Positions 25,372 through 35,460 of a stretch of 64,000 nt of DNA are shown here, one piece after another. The stretch's first letter is position 1, and each line of letters starts with the position of its first letter. Both the position numbers and the translations under genes were made by a program. The notes beneath the pieces were generated by a model. The model was not told the DNA's origin, did not search any database, and worked only from the letters and a program-made list of their open reading frames with translations. The DNA comes from Fragilaria crotonensis. Its lineage: Eukaryota; Bacillariophyta; Fragilariophyceae; Fragilariales; Fragilariaceae. The DNA lies in contig JAKSYS010000265.1 in assembly GCA_022925895.1 (NCBI GenBank), positions 1 to 64,000 of the forward strand. Direction: 5' to 3'.

Positions 25372-26527
25372 CAGCTGTGGTAACGACTTGCCTATGGTAC
25401 AATTGGTTTCTTTGCCAAGCTCACACCCTGGGAGGGAGCCCATGTCACACACTTGGACAACAGCATTGATTGCACAGTTTGAATCAGCTGTGAACCTTAT
25501 TGAGACCGGCAGTCTCATGTCTAATATTAGAGCACTCTTGGTGCGCAGACGATTGCCACACGAGTAACTCGTAGCCCATGCGATGAAGAGCTTTTGTATT
25601 CCTTGTATGGCATCTGATGTCCCACACGATATTGAAGATCAAGCTACCAGCCTTACTCTTGAGCTTCCTTGACAAATGCAAACCTCAGTTTGCTCAAAAC
25701 TCATCCTCCAAACCTTGGGATAACCAAGGCGTCGACATCATGTTGATGGATTCGACTCCGAGGTGGCATGGGATGAGCAAATTACTGACTTGTCTTTCCG
25801 TCGCCGAGACCTGGCGTTGCCGCAAAGTGTCATGTCCCTGACTATTCATTAGCGACGGGGACATGTGATACGTTTTGCTGTTTTTTGTGACTGTAAACAC
25901 CCATGCCGAAAGCTCGTCGAAATTGGCGGGATGTGGGCAGTTCGGAAGCTTCGTATTACTGTCAATTGTCGATTGGTGACGTCGTAACGTTCGCTCGTTC
26001 CACACAGCCGACGTTTCGCATATGCCAACCACTGATGACGCTCAGACAGTGGCGATCTAAGTGTTAGAGAGGGTGCTGTGAGTATTTTATCCCACCACAG
26101 AGTAGATGCGTATCGAATGAAACTCTTTACCCCTTCATATTTGGGGGATTCCGTGGTTAAATCTCTCCCAATAGCCGATACCTAGAGCAGTCTTTAAGAT
26201 TGCATTCTCAACCAATCAAGTCGCCTATGACGATACGCAATCTTATTGGTACTGCTATTTCGGTACCATCATAGTCGGACGAACCACATGCGTCTGACAT
26301 CCAAGAGACTATTTACACTCGACAGAGCGTCTCGAGTGCGATCCCCATCTCTGACAACTATGCGACTGGAATCACGGGAGCCCGACAGTGGCCTATCAAT
26401 CTCGATAAGATGCCAAGATGAGAAACGACGGCCGACACTGGTCCTTCGACAACCAGGGTCCGCGTTCTCGGTCGTTCATCGCGTAGAGGATTGTTCTGTA
26501 CTTCAAAACTCAAGACAAACGTTACAA
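25372..26527. other. Intergenic, convergent 3' region
   Basis: This lies between the stops of the LRR gene (+) and the SDR gene (-). It holds only short frames and I see no recognisable feature. Confidence 0.5.
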
Positions 26528-28024
26528 CTACACCATCTCAGCAGCTCGATCTTGACTCGAATCCATCCCAGGGGGGTGTTCTCTTTCGCTAGCCCGACGA
26601 AGTCGTTCGAGAATTCGTTCCTCCTTGGCCTTTTGTCGTTCTTCCCGCAATCTCTCCTTCTCGGCGGCCCTTTCACGCCTTGCCTCTTCACGTTCTGCAG
26701 CTTCCTTTGCAAGACGCAACTCCTTGCGCTTTGCCTTCGCTTCCTTTTCTTCAGCTTTGATACGAAGCTCCTCCTCCTTCGCCACTCGGGCCTCTTCTGC
26801 CATGTGCTCTTTGCTCCATAAACCTTCTTCATTAATTTGCGTAGCCATGTCCCTCAAGGTTTCCGCCAAAGGACGGTACTCTATACCCAGTTCACGCTCT
26901 GATCGCGATGAATCAACTTGAAAGCAAAATCCAACATTCCGAGTCACGAATCTCCGTTGCAGGTCTACCCACGGCCCCAGGGTCCACAACACATTTTTCG
27001 AACTTGGCGCGTCTGGCCATTCTGGACCCCCTTCATAGCTCGGAAAATAAGCTTTTAGCATTTGTGACAGGGCAAAGTAATTTGTCGATTCGGGCTGTGA
27101 TGCAATCAAATATCGACCGTTGGCTTCCGGTCGGAAGGCTGCCTCAATATGTGTCAGGCTGACATCCCGGACATCCGCACAAGCCGTGGCCAATTCCAGT
27201 ATACCCCGCTTGAATGTCCCATTTCCCATGGCCGTTATGAGTGCAACAGAGTGCGATGTACGATGGCACTTGACACCAGGTCCCAACATGAGGCCGGGAC
27301 AAATAGTGACCAAATCCCATTTATCTTGCTTTTCCATTTTTTCCCAGGCATCTTTTTCTGCTTCTGTTTTGCCAAAGGCGTACGGTTGATATTGCAATGA
27401 TGCCGTTTCGTTCCAGAAAGATTCGTCCAATACGCTCGTTTCACTTTCAAGAATATCCTTCGCATCAGTGTGCATAGCGTGTATCGACGACGTCATAACA
27501 ATCCGTTTGACTGACGGTATTTTCTTCGCTTGATTGAAAACATTTTTGGTTCCCTTTATCGATGGGGCGACAACTATTGTGCAAATTGAAACATTAACAT
27601 GATCATCAGGATCAGTTCGTGAAAACCCGTTAGAGAAGACATCGTCAATACAACGAGAATTGAATTTAGGACTGACTTGAATCTGGCACTCTACGTTGTC
27701 TTCAACGCGCGACGTACCTTCCTTGTACGCATCCTTTATTTTCTCAGGATGCGGTGTCGCCGTATGAAACACCACTCTACATCCGGTCATCGCGTCTCGA
27801 AAGGATCCAGCTTTGAGGAGGTCTGCTTGAAACACCTTAAACTGTGTCGCAGCCCCTGGCAAGTCAAGTATATGTTGATAGGATGCTGTTGCCTTAAGAT
27901 TCCGTACCGTCCCATGAACTGTTACACCAGCTTGCAGCAAGTCTCGAATCAATACCCCCGCCAAGTAGCCAGTTGCCCCTGTGACGAGGACAGGCTCGTC
28001 GGTTGGAATGACTGTCATGGTCAA
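26528..28024 (-). CDS. Extended short-chain dehydrogenase/reductase (DFR/CCR-like) with coiled-coil tail
   Basis: The N-terminus has the Rossmann motif VTGATGYLAG. The catalytic YxxxK is seen as YAFGK, and the ICPGLMLGPG segment follows, all typical of dihydroflavonol/cinnamoyl-CoA reductase-like extended SDRs that use NADPH on carbonyl substrates. A 144-bp insert at 27574-27717 is in frame but carries a GTACGT donor and a TTGCACAATAG acceptor. Splicing it out restores KEVVAPSIKGTKNV, the conserved family spacing, so I read it as an intron. The last 85 or so residues are a highly charged Lys/Glu/Arg/Ala helix (for example EEARVAKEEELRIKAEEKEA), predicted as coiled coil. That is unusual for the family, and whether it anchors or oligomerises the enzyme is unknown. 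The gene is head-to-head with Pol eta. Confidence 0.85.
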   Translation of the reverse strand: MTMTVIPTDEPVLVTGATGYLAGVLIRDLLQAGVTVHGTVRNLKATASYQHILDLPGAATQFKVFQADLLKAGSFRDAMTGCRVVFHTATPHPEKIKDAYKEGTSRVEDNVECQIQVSPKFNSRCIDDVFSNGFSRTDPDDHVNVSICTIVVAPSIKGTKNVFNQAKKIPSVKRIVMTSSIHAMHTDAKDILESETSVLDESFWNETASLQYQPYAFGKTEAEKDAWEKMEKQDKWDLVTICPGLMLGPGVKCHRTSHSVALITAMGNGTFKRGILELATACADVRDVSLTHIEAAFRPEANGRYLIASQPESTNYFALSQMLKAYFPSYEGGPEWPDAPSSKNVLWTLGPWVDLQRRFVTRNVGFCFQVDSSRSERELGIEYRPLAETLRDMATQINEEGLWSKEHMAEEARVAKEEELRIKAEEKEAKAKRKELRLAKEAAEREEARRERAAEKERLREERQKAKEERILERLRRASEREHPPGMDSSQDRAAEMV

Positions 28025-28095
28025 ATTCTAGTAGTGCTGACCAATTGTGCCGGGAAGGAATGCATTTGTGACGAAACGGGAATCGGGAATACAAC

Positions 28096-28292
28096 TGTAC
28101 AATTGCTACCGGTACGTGTACCTGGTACTTCACGTGCGTGCGAGTGCAATTTGTACTGTAGTACTGGAGTATATCAACTGCCAGTACGGAGTACCGGCGT
28201 ACTCTACCGGTAGTACAAGTGTATTTGGACTATTGTACCAGGTACTACTGGTAACGTACAGAAACACTTGTACATACTTGTATCTTGTACTG
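28096..28292. promoter_or_regulatory. Shared GTAC-rich region between SDR and Pol eta
   Basis: The 338 bp between the two start codons is packed with GTAC words. ACCTGGTACT is at 28120-28129 and GTACCAGGTACT near 28235-28246, with several CCGGTA and AGTACT words. Its placement between divergent starts suggests a bidirectional promoter. No TATA box was identified. Confidence 0.5.
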
Positions 28293-28362
28293 TATCCCGT
28301 GTCCCGACGTTTTGGGTTCCTTTTCTGGAACATTTCAATGCATGCCAATTTTGATTATCTCC

Positions 28363-30357
28363 ATGGCAACGACAAGGAATGCAACTCGCGTCATCCTCTT
28401 GTTAGACCTCGACTGCTTCTATGCTCAGTGCGAACGAGTCAGACTTGGGCTGGATGCGGCAACCTGTAGCTTGGCTCTGATGCAGGTAGGTACGAACTCC
28501 AAATAGAATCGACAAAAGATCCGGGAATTGCTCACTACGCTGTCGTCTCATTCTAATTCTCCATCTCGCAGTGGAACTCCACCTTGGCAGTTACCTACCC
28601 GGCCAGAAGACTCTATGGAATCAAACGTGGTGACTCCTGGGAAGCTGTTGCACAGAAAAGCCGGGGCGAATGCCTGTGTATCCATTTACCACTGTTAAAA
28701 TCAGGTCAATCGTCGACCCTCCATGTCCATGACAATAATGACGTTGAATCAGCCTATGAGCACACCTTCAACCTAGGGAGCGAAGAAAGAAAACAAGCAA
28801 TAGCGAACGAGAACGGTAGGCAACGATTTCCCACTGAAGGCAAGGCCTGTTTGGAGAGATATCGTTTGGCGTCGACGCGTATTTTTGGGGTGGTTCTCGA
28901 AAGCTTGGAAGAACTATTGGGACGTGGTAACTTCATACTAGAGCGTGCTTCTATCGATGAATTATTCTTCGACGTCACACGCTTCTGCATGAAGGAACAA
29001 GGGAGCATCTCTGGCGATGGCATTGCTGAGCGTGTTGAGATTGCTTCAAATGAAACAGTAGTCGTAGGCAACGCGAACATAGAGGAGAATGACCCATTGG
29101 ATGTACAGCTATTACGTCGAGGGTGCTGGGTAGCCAAATCAATACGGCAGTCGGTGTTCGACAAATTGGGCTTCACTCTGTCGGCTGGTATCTCAACATC
29201 AAAGCTGGTTGCTAAACTTGGGAGCATCATACGGCAAGCCTAATGGGCAAGCCGTCATCTATCCTTCCGCTATCCCCTATGTCATGAATGAAACACCGAT
29301 TCGGAAAGTGCGTAATCTTGGCGGGAAGATCGGAAAGTCTGTTGTGGCGCTTTTTCCAGCGGACGTAGAACCAACAATGGGGAATCTTCGCGACTACCTC
29401 TCTCGTTGCCTGAACTTGCAAAATCACTCGAACTTGAGTCAGCACAGCGTATATTTGAAAATGCAAGAGGCATCGACAACGAACAAGTCAAAGAAACAGC
29501 TGGCGTGTTGGTCAAGAGTATTACGGCGTTCAAATCTTTCTTCAAGGCGTCGATGGGATCGCCGGAGGTGCTGAAGTGGATAAACCTTCTTGCGGTCGAT
29601 GTTGTAAGTAGAGTTCAGCAAGATATGGACCGAAATTGTCGTTATCCCAAATCATGCAGCGTGCAGTACACTGTATCGCAGAAAGTCGGTGCGGAAGCCA
29701 GGAGCAAGGATAGGACAACCAAGAGCATTCGCATTCCTTTTCCAAACCAGCATGAAAAAGATAAGCAGGGCATTTTGGCGGTGCGCGCCAATGATTCGAT
29801 CCTGCAACGTGAGGGGACAGTATTCCTTCACCGCATTGGTCTATGTGCTATGGAGTTTGAAACGCGTGTGGCCAATGGAGGCATAGCTTCATTCTTCGGC
29901 AAGAAATCAAATTCAACGAAGCTACCTAGTATGGGTATTTCTCCGGTGGCCGCCATTGAGGAAAAGTCCGTTGGCGATCCTAGTGGCGAGTCTGTCGTAT
30001 TCAATGTCGATTCAGGTTTGATCACAAACGACAATCTCATCGAGGAATCTAAGTTACCATTGGTTGATCCTGAGTGTCAACAAGGGTGTGGGGCGGCACA
30101 CTTATTGGTGAAGTCGGAGCATCTGTCACTGACTCGGGCCAGCCTCGAAAGTGAATCGTATGGCTCAATCGTCGTCGTCCCTCAATGAATCGATATCGAT
30201 CACAACGAGTGCGGTAGAAGAAAGCGACTTGAACTTGGCAAGAAAATTACAAGCTACCTTCGATCGAGAGAATTCTCTCTTGGCTACGTTAGAGCGAAGG
30301 AGGCCTCCATTGAAACGGAGGAAAATCGATAGCTTTTTTGGGAAAGTCGGAAAATAG
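28363..30357 (+). CDS. POLH: DNA polymerase eta (Y family)
   Basis: Exon 1 starts at 28363 and encodes LLLDLDCFYAQCER, the Y-family first metal motif. An 86-bp intron (28486-28571, CAG|GTAGGT to CGCAG) joins it to WNSTLAVTYPARRLYGIKRGD. Further motifs are ERASIDELFFDVT (catalytic acidic residues), SAGISTSKLVAKLG, PNGQAVI and the HhH-like IRKVRNLGGKIGKSV, all matching eta. Two PCNA-binding-like boxes are visible: IASFFGKK (about 29890) and IDSFFGK at the extreme C-terminus. An ARKLQATF helix could bind ubiquitin. The product would bypass UV photoproducts in the nucleus. The frame changes register near 29225 (GGG run), near 29398 (CTCTCTC run) and at about 30150-30188. Homology continues across each one, so sequence error is more likely than decay. 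Confidence 0.9.
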
Positions 30358-32087
30358 AACGACTGAAGTGCGATGTATAAAAGCTGGCATTGACAGCTCA
30401 CAGTGCATCTAGCTGTCAACCGTTGGCGCGACTTCCTGGCGTTGGATGGGAAGGATGCGTTGATTCCCGACTTAGTAGCACAGTCGGATCATTTGAGTAT
30501 TGTGTGGGATTTCAAGGCGAAGAAGCTTAACACCCACCATTCTCGCAAGGTCGCCTTCGCAAAGCAAACATTGAGTTTTCTGCCAGAACCATTTGTATCG
30601 TAACAGTGATTAATATTCGATTCAAAATGCGATGACACGGCTCATTTACATCGACTAGACCCTACATTTTATCATTTCTCGGAGCAAGGTCCCGTCCAGA
30701 CGAAGTACGATTACGTATCAAGTGTCGTGCGTTATTTCTATTAACTAAGCACAGTGGACCAGACGCCAGACCTCATACTACTCGAGTACTCCAGAGTCCA
30801 GCAGAATACACTCAAAGTATTTGGGAATCAAGTCTCATTGCCAATTTAGACCAAGAACTGGAATCCTTAACAACAAACAACACGGACACACAGCCACACA
30901 CAAAAGCCATGGCCTTCGAGAGTTATTGCCCCGTAAATAAGACTAGAACCATGGACGAGACTATGAAGTAATCAAGACTTATTGCTGTAGTCAGCGTGTC
31001 GACTATGACAAAGATGACTGGCCCCTGCTGTGGATTTGCCACCCACCCAAGCTTAGAACCAAAACAACTCACCATGGGCTCTGCCGAGGCCTGGTATCCT
31101 CTACTTCTTCACCATTATCATCATGGTCAGTTCTCATGGGATGATTGACGATGTCATTGGCAAGGGCTAGTAACAGATGAAGCAATACATCATGTGCTCA
31201 GCAACTGCATGTTCCTGATGCACATCTCATGTAGTTGGTGAAGCATTGAACATCCATAGAAACAATGCACTGCTGGTAGATGCCAAGCGAAACCTCTCAT
31301 CACACAGAAGTCATACATCACTTTGTCCATCTTCTTTGCTGGTGCAGGAATAAGAACATCAGCATATCTCAGCAAGGAGTGCCCTGATTTGAAACTGCTT
31401 TCTTCCCTGTGTGAAAGGCATGAGCAATTGCCAATAAATGCTGTGTGGAAAAGTAGGAAATGTGCAGGACATGCACACAGTCAATGCAACAGTCGTCGTA
31501 CAACAAGCAACACGAGTTTCATTAAAAAGAAAAGTTGTGGGGGGTTGATCAAGCAACCCTGATTAGGCATGACAAGTGTGTGCCATTTTATGAACTCAAG
31601 ATACCATGCTGTCTTGCGTGCTTCAACACTCCAACTGCTTGTCATAGTTGTTGTCTTGTGGATTCCAAGCATCAACTTCTTGATGGCCTAGAGTTCAACA
31701 AATGAAATGAATACTTATTGCATTGAAATTCTTGTGATTTAAATGCTCCTTGATGAATTTGGCATAGATCTCAAGTATGGTGCTGGCCTGGAAGACAACG
31801 CATTTCTTGTGAGCTCCACTAATCACATTTATGTATGCTTCAATAAACAATTGTGCCACCATCATGCCGTCCTTCACGTTTGTGTAGCAAGGACCATACT
31901 TGGATTTCTTGCCATCATTGGTGTTGCTCAGTGTTGTTGATGCCAGAGATATCATGTGAAGGTGTGACATCCATGGCATCAATTCGCGATCCTTGTTTGG
32001 TGATGATGTTATGATCCCCAAGAGGAAATCAGTGTTGGCTTTTTCGATTTTTCGAAGCAGCAGTCCCAACTCCGAACAAAAATCAAC
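30358..32087. other. Gene-less stretch after Pol eta
   Basis: A short plus-strand frame at 30403-30603 is probably 3' flank. From about 30880 to 32090 the minus strand shows broken protein-like text (for example LLRKIEKANTDFLL near 32050), perhaps from a worn element. I could not assign it. Confidence 0.4.
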
Positions 32088-32139
32088 GTACACTACCGTA
32101 GTACGGGTCTGCTCTACCTACTTGTATTATGGTACTTGT
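32088..32139. promoter_or_regulatory. GTAC words upstream of prefoldin 3
   Basis: GTACACTACCGTAGTACGGG and a TGGTACTTG lie 170-220 bp before the PFDN3 start. No exact ACCTGGTACT core is present here, so this is a weaker example of the window-wide motif. Confidence 0.3.
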
Positions 32140-32305
32140 TGCGCGCCCACACGAACGCTGACCAACCGAGTGGCTCGTGGTGGGCTCGCACTCACTTTCA
32201 TATTTCCTTGCTCCCACCACTCTGCCACAAATCAAACTTTGATTTTCATTATTGTGCTTCTTCACTATTACTACCTCACCTAGTAGTTCATTTCGTCAAA
32301 CGAGT

Positions 32306-32999
32306 ATGACTGACCCTTTGGCAGTTGCCGACCAAGAGAAAATCCCTGACTTGAAGCTAGAAACCATTTTGGACGGACAGAATGATCGCGGGATTCCGCA
32401 GGTCAAGTTCCTTGACGACATTGACGCCTTTAGCAAGACCTTTGATCCACCAGCATCGGCCGAGCTCCTCATTGGGGCGTATTCGGATATATTTTCCAAA
32501 TTTAAATCTTATGAGGCATCCTTGACCCAGAAACGTGAGTTTGGAACACAGTACTGTCCACAATGCGGTGCATGGTACGCCCACCTTGCTAAACCCTCAA
32601 CTAACGATGGTCATCAATCATCCAGGCATACACTTACAAAACAAGACCCCTGAATTGGAGAAATCACTATCATTGGTCAAACATCTTCAATCGCATGATG
32701 ATACTGAACCACTCATAGCAAGATACTCCCTCGCTGACGCTGTCTTTGCAAAGGCTGAACTTGATACGAACAGTGCGAAGGTGAACCTATGGCTGGGAGC
32801 CAATGTGATGCTCGAGTATACCTACCAGGAAGCGATTGATTTGCTAGAAACGAAGCTTGAATTGGCCAAGAAGGAACTGGAGGAAGTGACTTCGGACTTG
32901 GGCTTTACGAGAAATCAAATTATTACCGCCGAAGTCTGCATCTCTAGAATCTATAATTGGGATGTGCGTCGAAAACGCCAGCTGCAAAAGTCAGACTGA
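32306..32999 (+). CDS. PFDN3: Prefoldin subunit 3
   Basis: Exon 1 (32306-32534) encodes GIPQVKFLDDIDAF and ends at AAAC|GTGAGT. A 91-bp intron (32535-32625) ends at ATCCAG. Joining the exons gives QKRIHLQNKTPELEKSL, in frame and matching the prefoldin alpha family. The second part carries ADAVFAKAELDTNSAKVNLW and LGANVMLEYTYQEAIDLLET, and ends with RIYNWDVRRKRQL, the VBP1/prefoldin-3 signature. The two flanking helices with a beta-hairpin between them form one arm of the hexameric co-chaperone that hands unfolded actin and tubulin to the CCT chaperonin. About 200 residues, full length. It lies tail-to-tail with the monooxygenase gene, about 250 bp apart. Confidence 0.92.
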
Positions 33000-33251
33000 A
33001 ATTCTAGCGGCGAGACGGTGTGTTGCTCATCCTCGGCGATATGACTGGTTTCTTGTGACAACATCCCGCCGCGTATCACAATCTCGAAGTCTGCATGTGA
33101 GCTTGAGCAAACAGTGACGGCAGAGGTAACATAATACAGCACAATGAAAAGCGAAGCCCAGTTTTCCGAGTCTCGTCGCACTAAAATATGCTATTCCTAA
33201 TAATTGTCGTCTTTATCGATCGAATGCACAATAATCCTCATTAGCCACATT

Positions 33252-35073
33252 CTAGACGATACTGTCGTCGTCATTCTCATCGATGTCCATCCAGAGTTTC
33301 TTGAGGGGAACTGCCGCGGTTCCAGTGACGATTGACTTGAACTCGTGCGCATCCTTCACATCACGGAAGGTCGTGGTATTGGTAGCACCAACACGATGCT
33401 CGTAAGACATCAAGCCATAACGAAGTAGAGTTTCACCGACTTGATTCAGCCCATCAATACTTCCGAAATCGAAAGGATGGTCGGCTTCTCGCATGGTGCG
33501 AGCCATGATCATGAAGTCGTATCTGTTACGCATCGCAAGGGCTTCGGAGTAACCCTCCCATTCGGGGTCAGTATTCTCGTTCCACTCTTCGAAGTAAGCA
33601 TGGTCCATAAGAAATCGACAGTACGGATAGTGCTTCATCTCAAAAAGTGCCTGTTCAAGGTTCTCCTTGCGCATCTCCTCTTTCGACGGCAGTTTTCGAC
33701 CGCCGGTCAAGAATTGCATAAACAGCCATGCGATGCCATCGATGGCAAGGATAGGATAGTCCTCATGATCGTGCGTCAGGAACATCATGTTAGGGTTTTC
33801 AATCAGCACGCCTCGATAAAGTTCCGGGTACACAACAAGAGTGCCACACCAGCGAGCCTCCTTGGGATTCGGGATGTTTCCCAGCAACTCGGACATATCA
33901 TTTGGCGCCATTTCCCAGTCGTCTGGGACGGGGAAGGTCCTAGTAAGAAAGTCTTGTCGGTCAACCCAACTACGCAACTTTGGTTCCAGCATTCCGAACT
34001 GACCACGATACCCTGTACAAAAGATTACGGTGTCAATATCAGTCAGTATAATTGGTTCCTTGTCTTCCAACACTTCAAACTCAAGATGATTAGCCCACTT
34101 GGTCTGGTGCAAGATGATGGTTGAGCCACATTCCACTTTCGCAGGAGTACAGGATAACAAACATTCCACCTTGTCGTCAGGCCACTGCCCTGTCCACGTG
34201 TATACGTTGTCATCTGACCTTGAAGCAATGAAGACCCTGTCGACTCCAAGCTTGCAGGCCATGAGGGCGAGGTCCTCTGATGAGTAGCTTCCACCAACCA
34301 TCAGGACTCTTTTCCCTCGGACATCGTCACGTAACGTAGAAGTGTTACTTGAATGAATAATCTTGCCATTGAAGCCATCGAACTTTTGTAGTAACGCCGG
34401 TGGCATGAGCGGTTCCCCATCGCCGCCCGCCGCCCAGACGCATTTATCAAACAACGCCGTAGAAGTGGCTCCAGTTCTCGTGTCATGAGTAGTTATATGA
34501 AACTTGGAGGTATCGTCGTTGTAGAAGACATTCGTGACGGAAGTATTGAACTGCACATACTTTTCGAAAAGTCTGGGCAGTGTTTTACGACGCGCGCTAG
34601 CATATACTCCAGTAAGGCTTTGCGTGGCATATATACTGGAAGTTGACGACCAAAGTGTTCATCATAAGAGTAGTCAAAGAATTCAATACCTTCTTTGGCA
34701 CCGTTCGTCCACAAAGCTTCATACTAGTAGTAGGAAGGAGAGCAGATTATGCGAGTGAGATACAATTTCGAAACAATGACACAGGTTTTCACGATACTCA
34801 TGCTTCCATCGTCCGAATATTACCATTTGTGTGTTATTTGTCGCTTCGATAAGACTGGAGTCCTTCTTTTCCTCCGCAATACTCGATGATGACGTGAAAC
34901 TCCGTTCTGATCTCCAGACCCTCCAGGACTGCTCGCTCGTTCAAATGCAGTTACTTGCGGAAGGTTCTCGACTGACTCTCCACGAGCGACCATTTGCCGT
35001 CGTTTCGTTTCAATGCGTGGCAGAAGAACAAGCCTCCTGGACCGCATCCAATTACGGCGACTGAATCTGGCAT
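33252..35073 (-). CDS. Flavin-containing monooxygenase-like protein
   Basis: The N-terminal FAD motif is VIGCGPGGLFFCHA. ERASSPGG follows, then after a 100-bp intron (34724-34823, ATG|GTAATA to ACTAG) comes YEALWTNGAKEGIEF. A second Rossmann motif appears as VLMVGGSYSSEDLA, the FMO-type FNGKIIHSS precedes it, and VIFCTGY is the TGY motif. FMOs use NADPH and oxygen to oxidise soft nucleophiles (N or S), and the substrate here is unknown. The start is the ATG at 35073 directly before PDSVAVIG. The frame changes near 35000 (GAGAG), 34925 (GGG) and 34570 (TTTT). Each fits a one- or two-base length change in a short run and protein homology continues across it, so I treat the gene as probably intact in the organism. 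Confidence 0.85.
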
Positions 35074-35339
35074 AATGGAGTTGGGGAAGTAGTTGGGGGT
35101 GAGGGTGATAATGTCGTCAGAAGAGACAAGGAAATGTTGATCGAAAAAGTATATGCATGCAGAAAGAGGCTGAAAAGCAGTCTGGAAACGCCGAGAGTGA
35201 ACGCTTGTTGTCAGATCCGGACGTCTGACAAAGTTACAGTAAAAGTGCTGTAGGTAGGACATATTGTAATTGGCGATGGATACGGTATGACGTACAGTGA
35301 TGAGCACCCAACCCCCTTGTAATCTGAAAAATGGTGCTG

Positions 35340-35460
35340 CCGGTACAAGTAGCCCGTAGTACAGCAAAATCATCCCAATTGTTCCAGGTCTGTACCAGTT
35401 ATCAGTACCAGGTACTGTACGAGGTACATGTACCTGGTTCAACTTATGTCATACATGTAC
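35340..35460. promoter_or_regulatory. GTAC-rich cluster upstream of the monooxygenase
   Basis: AGTACCAGGT (complement of the ACCTGGTACT core) is at 35404-35413, followed by GTACCTGG and several GTAC words. It lies about 270-390 bp upstream of the start on the minus strand. Confidence 0.4.

Noticed and set aside
26246-26821. 191-codon plus-strand frame
   Set aside because: It lies antisense to the charged tail of the SDR gene. Its Ser/Leu/Phe-rich text is the mirror of Lys/Glu codons.
31695-32093. LINE endonuclease domain on the minus strand
   Set aside because: The resemblance was faint. The catalytic Asp/His and GDFN-type motifs were not present.
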